From positions 310,001 through 374,000 of the forward strand of contig NW_026999355.1 in NCBI RefSeq assembly GCF_037126465.1: DNA of 64,000 bases. Reading direction: 5' to 3'. This document shows, piece after piece, positions 23,101 to 35,100 of this stretch (position 1 is the stretch's first letter; each line of letters starts with the position of its first letter). Position numbers and translations under genes: made by a program. The notes under the pieces are model-generated. The model saw nothing but the letters and a program-made list of their open reading frames with translations. It searched no databases and was not told where the DNA came from. The stretch is from Ornithodoros turicata (lineage: Eukaryota > Arthropoda > Arachnida > Ixodida > Argasidae).

Positions 23101-26100
23101 AAGGTAAGGACATCTTTCAATTCATCAGGAGAAATCTTTTTGATGATTTAGTGCCCTTTTAAAATCTGTTCACGAAAAAAACAAAAAAAAAACATATATT
23201 TTGCCTTTTTCATTCCGTTTCTAGTTGAGTTTATTACCCTGATCACAAGTGTCATCTTTGTTCCAACTAGTGACATCACAAACATTACACAACCTCAGGA
23301 TAGCAGTTGAACCCCACTGGTTCGCAATGTTCAACAGACTTTCAAATTTCCCGTCAGCTTCGCAGAGATTCGTAAAGGATCACAGTACTGGCCTTTCCGG
23401 TGAAAAGCTAAAAATGATGTTACTGATATAGCTCTGAAAATTTAAAACATCTATCTGTGTCTGTTCTTGAACAGTTTAGTAACAGACAAATGTTGCTTGT
23501 GCAGCAGGGCCTTTCCTTTGCACCAGTGCAGAGCTCGCTAGGTGGCTCATATCACAGGTTTGTTTTTCGACGGTTTCCAATCCATCTAGCTAGCACAAGC
23601 TCAAATAAGCATATGGCATACAGCAAGACATACACCATCATAATCCAGACATAACACAAAATATGTGGTAGTTTTTCGAGTTGTAAAACATGTGGTTCCG
23701 TTTCTGGGAAGAAGATAGGCAAGCACATGCAACGAAGTTGAAACTAGGCAAACTTGTTCAAATTTTCCAAATCAAAGCTAGAATTTTGTAACTTTGAACC
23801 TTAACAGGTTCATGGCATTACTAATTGAAACTTCACACACACTAACAGTCCACAGATATTGCCTCTTTTTCTTTTATGTGCATGAAATTAACATCACCGA
23901 TAAAAGCAGTGGAGACATCTGCAAAGAAGTGCTCATAGTGTGCCGCGTATACCATCCTATTGTCTCATTCTGTGTATTCACATGAGTGACATTTCACAGA
24001 ATACTCCAGAGGGAGATGCACAAAACATCATCACTTTCTGCTGGCACGTGAGCACGAGCTCTCGACATCATGTCTTCATGCTCTTCTAACCAAGGGGAAT
24101 ATCCGGCGGCACAGCCACAGGATATTCCGTAGCAGACGACAGGCCCGATGGTGTTGTCTGCTATGTGCACAATAGTTCAATATTCAATAGTTTCAATATT
24201 CCAATGCTGTACAAACGCTCAGCATGACACGCAGCAGAACTTCCGTCCTTTGAGGAGATCTTTTGCTTTTTCTTCCAATAGAACATTCCGTGTGGATGTC
24301 ACTCCTGTGAATACATAGATTCTATCATTTTGACGAACAGCATACCGGTGCTGCTTGACAAGTGTACAGTCAGCCCCTTCCACAGGGTCCAAGTTATACA
24401 CGTACAGATAGCCGTCCACGGTTGCAACTAGTACTCGCATCACTTTCTGAATCCTGAAACAAAGTTGCCATCATTGATACACATTCTTCTCTGACAGTGG
24501 TAGGATCCCTTACTGTGCCAGGGCACAAATGGTGCGCACTCCCGAGAAAGGCAGGTGCACTGTCGCGAAGGAACGTCCCTGGTTCCACATTTCAGTCACT
24601 TGACTGGGCAGATAGGAGGCGCTCTGCATTAAGGCCTTGCCAAAATAGCCCATCCAGGTCCCAGACTCTTCCGACACCTTCCTATGTGAGAGCACATCAA
24701 GCAGGACAGTTACGTGGGGCACGGGCACGTCAGGTTCAAGAGGGTTGAAGTTGGTGTCTATGCATGACAATCATATTTGCTTTCAAAGAATGGCAGCTGA
24801 AGAATAGGAACCAGCAGTGGGATTTGAACCCACAAGTTCTAATTCCCAGGCAGAGATGCTACCCGTTACACCATGCTAGCTAACCTCTTGCAGCAGCGTG
24901 CTACAAGAACAAAGAAGCCCTGGCACCGCTGGACGTCACATGGAGAGCTCAGATTCTTTCAAAAGAATGCGCATCCATGATCCCTGCTCACTCTAGTTCT
25001 TGCAACTCGTCAACACTCTAAACACCAGTCGCCTCGAATGCCGAATGGCAGGCCCTGGCAGGTTGCCTATACAGCATAATGCGAGAATGAAGAGGCTCTG
25101 CTATATAGTGACGTTGTTAAAAGCTGCGAGGCAGGATAGGGGTCATGAAGTACACAAGACAAGGCTCACAATCTAGCTACTTTTAAGAAAATCTAAAAAG
25201 TCATATCAATAGTATCGTCCTCGACTCTGATAAGAAAACTGATTTTACACTGCACTATGGAAAGAAATATCAAGGAAGGTATTTGGGAAGGCCAGATGAC
25301 AATAAATAAACTGTGTGCACCAAAACATGGAAATAAAAGCTACCAGGTGCATTGTCCTGGCACAATTTCCTTGAAAGAAAAAGTGGAGAGCAGACGACCA
25401 CAGCGCCTACTCTAGCCTTTGACTGAAGTACTGGTTGCCAGTGTTGCTCACATAGAACAAAAAGTAAGTGGGTAATTAGTAAAGTAAATGAGCCATTTTT
25501 ACTCAGTGTGGCTTACACAACATGTTTCCCATCAACCTAAGAGGATGGCAAGTGTTTCGCTGCTCAGCTAACCAAATGGTATGGAAGCAGGCTAGACCAA
25601 GCACATAAATTTTTAGAGCTCACATTTCCTTCGGATCCTCCAGTTTGAAGATATGCACAGTCTCAGTATTGCTTGAAGCACAGAGGAACATGGAGTCCGA
25701 GCTGAATGATAGCGAACAGATGCTCACACACCTGTAAGCAGTCCCAGTGAGAGGTGAATACCCGACTATCTACCACTGTTACGTGCACTAACCTCTTCAT
25801 GCCTCTTCGGAACTCATAGAGCTTCTGTCCATCGGAAACATTGAACACACGGATCACAGTGCCCTAAAGAGAAGAAGGTACAGAGAACATGTGACATTAA
25901 TTATTACAGGTACGACGCAAATGCCTCAAAATACTTTCGATTGTTTGCACTACTTTTTTGGGGTGAATACAAGGTGTGTGTTCTCATCATAATCTTGTGA
26001 TCCCAGTCAGTCTGGCTTCATCATGGAGCCAGAAAACCTATGGAGATAGCACTAAACATAGCATATACAACTGTAATACCTTAATCGTTGGGAGCAAACA

Positions 26101-29100
26101 TGGTAGGATTTAAACCTGGTCAAGCAAATCAATAGCTGTTCAACCATTCTGCAAGTATTGCCTTTATAACAAATAGTCTAAGATCAACGCTTAACACTGA
26201 ACTAGTAAACATGCCCCTGGCCAGAGTATAGTCTGGCCCCTTTCAATTGACCATTGTGCAAATGCATGCATGCTGCCCATGACGCATCCACCCTTTTCTA
26301 CGTGTTCCAGAGGCATTGACCTCCTTACGGCAGCCGAACTGAAAGGCAGGGGACGCGCAATCAGCATAATCTCCTTGGGCTCCCTGCTTCCCTCGTTCTT
26401 TGTTCTCCCCTCCTCCCCTTGCCACCACCGTCGACCCCGTGGATTCTGCCCACAGTGCGCGCCAGCCGCTTCCTTTCCTGTATGACCTTGTGGACGTGAA
26501 TATTTCTTTGCCATCGCATCTTTCCGCCACCGTCACTGGCATCATGGTGAAAACGGGGAACTACTCATCGGCAAAAGACCTGGAGACCAAGGTAGAAATT
26601 CTGCGAGATGTGGAATGCGGTGTGATATCTAAGACCGAAATCGCGAAGAAGTTCGGCATCAAGAAAAGTATGTTGTCCACGTATATCAAGAACAAAGACA
26701 CTATCTTCGCTGCATATGAAAAGGAAAACATGGAGCCATCCAGAAAGCGCCAGCGAACTTCGGCCCATCCAGACCTCGAGAGCGCCGTCATTCCTTGGAT
26801 TAAGAATGTCCGAAGCCGAAATCTTCCGCTCAGCGGGCCCATCATCGCTGCAAAAGCAAGGGACTTCGCCATGCAGTTGGACATTGAAGACTTTAGTGCT
26901 TCAGAAGGTTGGCTGTCTCGTTTTAAGGTGCGTCACGGACTGACCTTCAAGAGCTTTTCTGGCGAAAGAGCAGACATCGACGAAGCCACGTGCGAAGAAT
27001 GGCTGTCTGGCCCTCTAAAGAAGCACCTCGAAAACAATTCGCTTGACGACGCATTCAACGCCGATGAGGCGGCACTCTATTTCAAATTGCTTCCAAACAA
27101 GACAATCACGTTCAAAGGTGACGCCTGCGCCGGAGGGAAAAAAGCAAAGAGAGAGTTACTGTTCTGGTGTGTGCAAACGCAACGGGTACAGAACGATGTC
27201 GGCTGCTTGTTATCGGCAGAGCAAGCAAACCCCGGTGTTTTAAAGGAGTCAGAACCTATCCTGTGGACTACGAAGCGAATAAAAGTGCATGGATGATGGC
27301 CGAAATCTTTACCGAGTGGGTACACAAGTTGGACAGAAAATTTGCTTCCCAAGCCAGGCAGATTCTTCTTTTCGTGGACAACTGCTCTGCACATTGTGAC
27401 ATGAAGGGACTCAAGGCGATCCGCTTGGCATTCCTTCCAAAAAACACAACAGCCGTCTTGCAGCCAATGGACTTAGGAATTATTCAGAATTTGAAGACTC
27501 TGTACAGGAGACACCTGCTGGAAAGAATCATTCTGTGTTTGGATAATGCCAAGCCATATGACATGGATCTCCTGGGAGCGGTCCATATTCTGGCAAGCTC
27601 ATGGAAGACCGTGGAACCCGAAACTATCGCAAATTGCTTTCGAAAGGGCGGTTTCGGCGTACCCTTGGAGGACACTGCGAGCGTGGAACAGATTTCTTCC
27701 GATTACGACAACCGCCTGCTTGGTGAAGCTTGTTTCAACGTGCCGGAGGGAGTTACCTTAGAAAGTTATGTCAACACGGACGAAGGCGAGGACACGTGTG
27801 GACCGTTGACTGACGCTGAAATCATCGAGTCTGTGCGCTCCGACCGGACTGAGCCTGAAGACCCTGCTACGCACAGTGATGATGAATTGGGTGAACAAAC
27901 CAGTGAGCGGGTGCCAATACCGAGTGCATCGGCACTAGACGTGACACAGCGCTACTTTTCCAGCGAGGACAACGCGGACGCCGCTCTCGAAGTTTTACAG
28001 AAGCTGCAAACCATGTTAACTGAATCGTGTTTCAGGAAGCGCGTGCAGACGCAGATAACAGATTACTTCGTGATGTAAAGGTATGTTATCTCTTCTGTTA
28101 ATAAATGCCGATTTTATGGCTTTGGCGATTTAATGTGAACTGTGCTGCATGATAGAATATCAAGGAACGTAAGCGAAGAGCACACTCGCAAGGCTTAGCC
28201 TCACAGGCTGCAACGTGTCTGTCGTGATTTGTGCTCACCCCGCACTTACTGCCGTTATTCAGTGGGCCTCCCGGTAGTTCGAACTCCGCTTTATTCTAAC
28301 AAAAGTACGGTTCCCGTGGAGTTCGAATTAACGAGGTTCGACTGTACTAGGCATTTTCCCATTCAAATACACATCACTCTGATGTGACCTAAGTGTCACT
28401 TCAAATTACTCAAAAGTTTGAATTAAGAGAGTCCAAATTAGTGGGGTCACACTGTAATGATTACTTCGCATTTAATAAGGCAAATGAGGCGAGCACGAAG
28501 CTACAGTATTTACTCGCATATTGGACACACTCGCGTATTGAACGTGCCCCAACTTGAGCACGGAAATGCTCGTACATTATTGTTCCCCGCACATTAAACG
28601 TACCCCACACTTCAGTAGCACGGCCGGATAGTCTCGCGCGCGTCATAAAAAGCGTCACAAAAAAGCGTCATAAAAGCGCGTACTGTGCACGCTCCCAACT
28701 GCTCCAAGGTACACGTGACCCTTCGACGCATCTTCTCGCATAATTTCTACACCCCTAGTTTAGCACTCAAAATGACAAGAAGACAAAAAATCCAGTAATT
28801 GGCGAACCCGCATTTTCGCGCGCAGATATCTGGCACGCACGTCTCAGCAACCGTGGCGATTGTTTTTCGGAACGGCATCAGTGCTATTGAAGTTATTGCG
28901 GTGCTTTTCTATGATTTGTGCACACTTCCGGGTGATGGCCCAGTGACGCGATGGAGGATACTGTCACTCGAACTACGAAAATCGGAAAGAAACGCTGGAC
29001 AAACACGCTATGACAAACCTTACAGCACACCACGACAAAGTTGGGAAATATAGCGTGCTTTCGGTTGTCAAGTACGACTGGCGGCGTCTTCCACCAGAGT

Positions 29101-32100
29101 CTCGATGTATTTCACAGACATATGTGTGAGCAGTAATGGGCCAGCATTTTTGCCTCTCGACTGTCGGTGGTCGCGCAGTATTTGGGTACTTCTTTCGCGC
29201 CCGCACACGGCAGTGATAACGTCAAAATCGACTCTACCGATAGCCAGTACAGTCAAACTCCTTTATAGCGAGCACCTTTTTAACGAAAATACCACTACAG
29301 AAAATTTTTTTCCGGTCCCGCTGGAGCCCTATAGGTCCAATAATGGGCATCCTTTTTAACGAAAATACCTTTACTGCGAATTTTTTCTGCTGTCCCCTGA
29401 GTTTCGTTGTAAAGGAATTTGACTGTATCACCGGCATACCAAAATTTTGAAATTTTGAATATCGTAACATTTGAATATGATTTGAATATCGTAACGAATG
29501 TTCCTGCACGATTTGCACACCACCAACATTTCAGACTTTTCTGGGGAAAAAAACTGCGCAAATTATGCGAGTAAATACGGTGACTGGGTTTTGGAATGGA
29601 ACGAGGGTGCCTGCACCGAATTTAGTGTCTACTACGATCAAGTATTTGTCAACTCCTATAAACTCTGTAGATGCCGAAAGACATTTCAGCAGGTATAAAG
29701 TGATTGCAGGTGACAGACGGCATTCACTGTCAGAGGAGAACACAAGACATCATGTAATACAGAGCCACAACGGTGCTTTGAATCTGTAAGTTTATAAAAT
29801 ATTTTTTGTTCCCAAATTATACCAAGAAAATAATGTGTCTCCCATTCGAAGCAGCAGCTTTGCTTTGCTTTGCTAAGCAGGAACTTTGAATTTGCCGCAG
29901 CAGAAAACCAGGGGCCTTAATATTGGGCCTTACAGGTCAGCTGGCAACTTGCTTGAAAGCAGACAGGGACAGCAGCAGGACAGACCCAAACTTTAGAAAG
30001 TTTCACCTTTTCTGATGCAGTAGCGATCAGTGTTCCATTTGTGTTGAATGCTAGTGCTGCCAGAGGGCTGTTATGTGCAGGTATCATCATCTTGGCTTGC
30101 TGAAACGCAAGCATCACACACTGTTACTTTCTGTAAAAAGTACACAAACCAATTACAAGAAATATTGCCAAAAGAAAATAGGGCAGTCGTCAACCAATTT
30201 TTCTGACTCCGAAAATTCAAACAGGAAAGACAGAACTTCATAGAAGATGAACTTCAGCTTCACTATGGCACCATCAAAAATGGAAAACGTGACAACAGCC
30301 TGTCCATGCCACTGTAATGCTGTCATTTACTATCGACAATGCAATATAATACGTCTTCTTGGCAGAGCAAAAATAAGCTGGATCTAGCCACCAAACAAAA
30401 ACAGATTTTCTATTTTCAAACTATGAATATGACGATAATCATGCCTTATTAATACAGCATGAAGTTCTAGGGTTTAACCCAATTCTTATCCGAATTTGCA
30501 ACCGTAATTTAAGGTTGCCTCTTTAGGGTGGAACCCGAGTTTGACGCGTCAAATTGCTGTCACAGAGACGTCTGTAGGAATGCACATCATAAACCACACA
30601 AATGGCACAGAAATGTGCATGATACATATGTGTATGTGTCACAAACTACAAAATGGTAGATGACTCATTACAAGCTGAGCCCGTCATGAGCCACTAATGG
30701 GATTAAAAATTTACGGAACATGCGAGCAGTGTATTTTCTCCTCGGTGTGACACCCTACCGAGGAGCAGAAATGGGCACATTTACTCATTCAGAGGGGTGA
30801 GCGAGAGCACTGGAAGCGACACACCACGGTAATTTCAGTATCGCTTGAATGTGCCGGCGCACTCCTCTACCCTCCACCTGAACGAGTGAACAAGCCCGCT
30901 TCCGCTGTCGCACCAAGGAGAAAACACATTGCTCGCATGTTCCGTAAACTTTTGGCGAGACCTGTACAGTCTTCTTTGCTGTCCAGTTACAATATCAGTA
31001 AGTATGATTGCTCACCAAGTTTGCAGCGTCAAAAATTTGCACTTCCCCTATTGTGCTTGAACCAGGGTAAGCGAGGTAGCAGTTGTCATTGGAAACAGAC
31101 AGGGCACAGAGGCCCCTAGGATTGGGAGGAGTGTCCCTTATGGTGTGCAGCACCTGAAAAAAATAATTTGTCATCTAACTTTTGAGATTCTTGAACTGCT
31201 GGAGTGGCAAGTAACAGAGGAATATACCGCATTTTCTGGTGTATAACGCGCACCCCTAAAAACGGGCTACATTTGAAAAAGTTCCATGTATAACACGCAC
31301 CCCAATGTTGCTATACAGGCTTCTGTACTGCCACCACCATACACAATAAACCAAGACTGTGTATAATATATGCACATGCTTCATTTGAAACATATTTAGT
31401 TTCGTGTCCCTTCTCAATCACTCCAGCCTTCTGAAATGAATTCAGGATTATTGACTGCTCAATAGCATCCTTAAGCAGCATCATTAATTTTTAGGAAGTC
31501 CAGAGCCCTTCCTCCGGCATTGTCAACTGATCCTAAGAGATATGGGAGAAACTCACAGCACACCCTGGAAGAGGCTAGAATTTGTACGACACTGACCACA
31601 AAAGGAACTATGTAGGAAAATATTTCCATGTATAACGCGCACCGTTAGATAACGAGCAGGACCTCTTTAGAGCACTTTTTTACTGTATAAGGCGTGCATT
31701 ACACACCGGAAAATACGGTAGTATTCGTAGTAGCAATTTTGGACATTTTGTTGCACATGTGCATACTCTCAGACTGAGCCATCGAAACACACAAACTTTT
31801 CTTTGCACTGATCTGGAATCTCTAGGCTACAAAGTTCCTCAAAAACTATAAGAGAAACATTGTATACGTACAGGGTGTTCAAAATTAAGCTTTCACGAGC
31901 GCTACGCGAACACAGCGATGACAGGAAACCGGATTATAACTTTACGCTACTTGTGTAAGAAACAGGTGCTGCTAATTATGTAGCACCTGTTTCTTACTCA
32001 AGGAACAGAAAAAGTAGCACCAGTTTTCTTTTGTTCGCCTATTTATAAAGCGCTAGTGAAAGCTTAATTTTGAACACCCTGTATATTACTGTGTCATATA

Positions 32101-35100
32101 GGACCAAATTATAAGCCTTAGCATTGATCAACAGCTCACACCAATTCAAGGGCAGCATGAGCTCAAAGGAACAAGTCACAGAGTGGCCAAAATTTAGATA
32201 TTCTTTCGCAAATGCTCTCTAGCAAATATGCAACGGACCTGTGCAGAAACAGTTCTCATACGTTTAAGTTATCAGCAGAAATCATGTAAGCTGTACTTAA
32301 CATGTTGCTCCATCTGTTGTGTCAAGTACTACAAAAATTCCAAATGTTGTAATACTTTTTCAAAAATAAAGCTCGACCCGTGAACGACCAGCTGTAAACG
32401 GCCTGTAGTGGAAGCAGTGTCACTCCCCAGGTTTCACGAGATTGTGTTCTGCACCAGAAACATCCATCAATTCCGTCATTCGCCGACATAACTCCTCTTT
32501 CTATCGACACCGTGTACGTATGGAGCTCCGGGAACATCTCTCGAACTAGCATAACAGAACTTTCCACCGACCACTGGAAAGACACCGGGAACAAACAAAA
32601 AACAAAAAAAACAGGTGTATGTATGTGTGAAAGCTGCAAATGCACAGACATACTGCAACTGTATTGTTGACCACTTTCTTTTCTCCCCTTATTCAACGTT
32701 TTCACTTCACTGTTTGGTCAGCGTGTCCTCCTCTGCAAGGCACATCTGGTGGCTCTTACTATGCAACATGGGCTGGCTGTGCTTCTATCGGACGGGTTCA
32801 CTATATACCAAAAGCAAAGGACCAAAAGTACACCGTTTGCATCCAAGCATTTGTGCACCCAAGTTGGTAAAGCATCTGAAAGGTGGAATCGTGGTGGTGG
32901 TGATGGTGAAAGGGCTTGCCGTTGTCGGCCTCACAGATGTGGGCAACGTCATGACGAGGTGGAATCGTGCTGAGAACAGTACCTTAACAGTATTACAGAG
33001 GAGATAGGAATGCTCTAACAAATTACTTTTGATGTCTATCAAGTTTTCCTTTTTCATTTGACTATGCAAAATGATGCACGCAGGGGACCAAAGCAAGGCT
33101 TTGCATCAAAGGGCCCTGGATACACTTGGAGATAAGTATTGTTCCTAGGTCATGCCCTTTGACGATTGCTTGTCAGTTGATAAGTTGTCGTTTGACAGAG
33201 GTTCCTGTGAGGGTTGTTGTGGCAGTCCACGGGAAGTGCCAAAGTGACAGTGATGATAAGATCACATATAGGACAGACATGCTTGTATAACTTTGGTCTA
33301 AGCTTGGCAGATTTTGAACTTCATGTTGAGCAAAGTGGGCTTGCTTAGAATGAACTTTCACGGTGTCATGCTTCTGACCTGCTGTCTGCAACGCTTAGCT
33401 ATAATGCCCAATGCGCTTCACTTATATGTGCGCAAATGAGGTAATGGATAACAGTTCATCTTGAACAATGATTGAACAAATGCAGAAAGTTGGGTTAGTT
33501 GGAGGGATAGCATACTGCAATATTTGGTAGACGCAAAAGACCGGGACATAAGGTACACAATGTACCACAGTGTACACGTCTTTCGTGTCCCCAAATATTG
33601 CAGTATGCTATCACACTGTGTAACTTATGTCCCCGCCTTTCGCGTCCCCAAATATTGCAGTATGCTGAACAATGATTACCAAAACACACAGATGAGGAAG
33701 AAGACGACACAGCAGCTATTCACAACTGAAAACTTTACCTTCGAAATGTGCCATAAAGATTTCTATAATTGCACGTTTTCACGGTAAATCTTAGTTGCCA
33801 CTAGCTGCTGTGCTGTCCTTTTGCCCCTCCTTCAGTTTTGGAAATTCTTACTCAACATGCTCAAAGCATGTCTCACAGCGCATTATTTCCATTATGAATA
33901 TTATTTTGGTGCACATTATTATCTATACATTTGTGAGCCCATGCAACTTACCTGATCTCGTGAATGCATGCTTATGCTGTGATGCCACATAACAAATTAG
34001 CAAATGTATCTGAATTATCAGTAACTCTTACGGGGTCTACTATAAATCATGAATACATGAAGTTAGGGTCAAGATGAAGTTAGGGTGCATATGCACTCAG
34101 TGCCAATACATCATTGTTATTTCCAAGTTCATACCTTCATGTCCCTGATGTTGTGTATGTAGAGGCTCTCCTCGAGGCAGACGACAAGCCTGCACCGATT
34201 GAGCCGTACTGCCAGGATGCTGTTCGAGTATGAGTAGTTGCATATCTCTGATCCTTTCTTGAAATGGCACACCTTGAGCTTGCGTGCAGATGACAAGCTC
34301 ACCACTGCTACCAGACTGGAGGAGAACAGCCGTTCCACCAGACATATGTCTTCAGTTTCTGGAACAGAAGCCATTTGTCAACAATGGCTTGCCCCGCTAT
34401 TATTTCTATATTTGTACGCACAGCTACCGAGAAAGAAAGAAAGATGTCGTGCCTCGTGTGGTAACAAAGGGTAATGTAGTGCGTCCAACACGTTAGTGAT
34501 GCAGGACACACCAGTGCTGCCCACATACCATTTACTGCCTGTTACAGCAGTTAAATGCCGGCACATGTCAGAAGGAATTAACGGGCGCACCTCCAGTTAG
34601 TCCAACACGTTATTTTTTACTCCCCTCGTCCTCAGACAACCACAAAGAAATTAGCTAAATCAATCCAGAGACAAAAGCTTCTGCAAATGTTACTCTGCAA
34701 AATTTGTGCAGACATCAAACACTCAATTCTCAGCTAATACCTTTGCTTATTACAAATGCCAATGACGAAACGAAGAGAAACCCGAGATAGAGAGCACAAG
34801 GAATTTACTTTCTTTATTTGCAATGGACCAGCTCCACCCTTGAACTTTTGCACTGAGCACACTGTGCATCAACATTTCAAATTACATAGCAATGTATCTG
34901 TAGTACTTCACATGAAAGGATCGAGAAGACTAGAATGTGTATTCTGCTATGCCTGATTCACTGTTTGAATGTTCATCGCAGCTGAACAAGTGTTTGACAT
35001 CTGATGAAATGTTTTAATATCAGTTTCATTATTTGCATGAGGCTTTCTACTTGAATGTGCCTAACAGTGAACCAATGGATCAATATCAATAGACCAATAG

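Noticed and set aside
24809..24880. Functional tRNA-Pro(GGG)
   Set aside because: The anticodon stem pairs badly and the sequence looks like a SINE head; acceptor and T arm alone are not enough.
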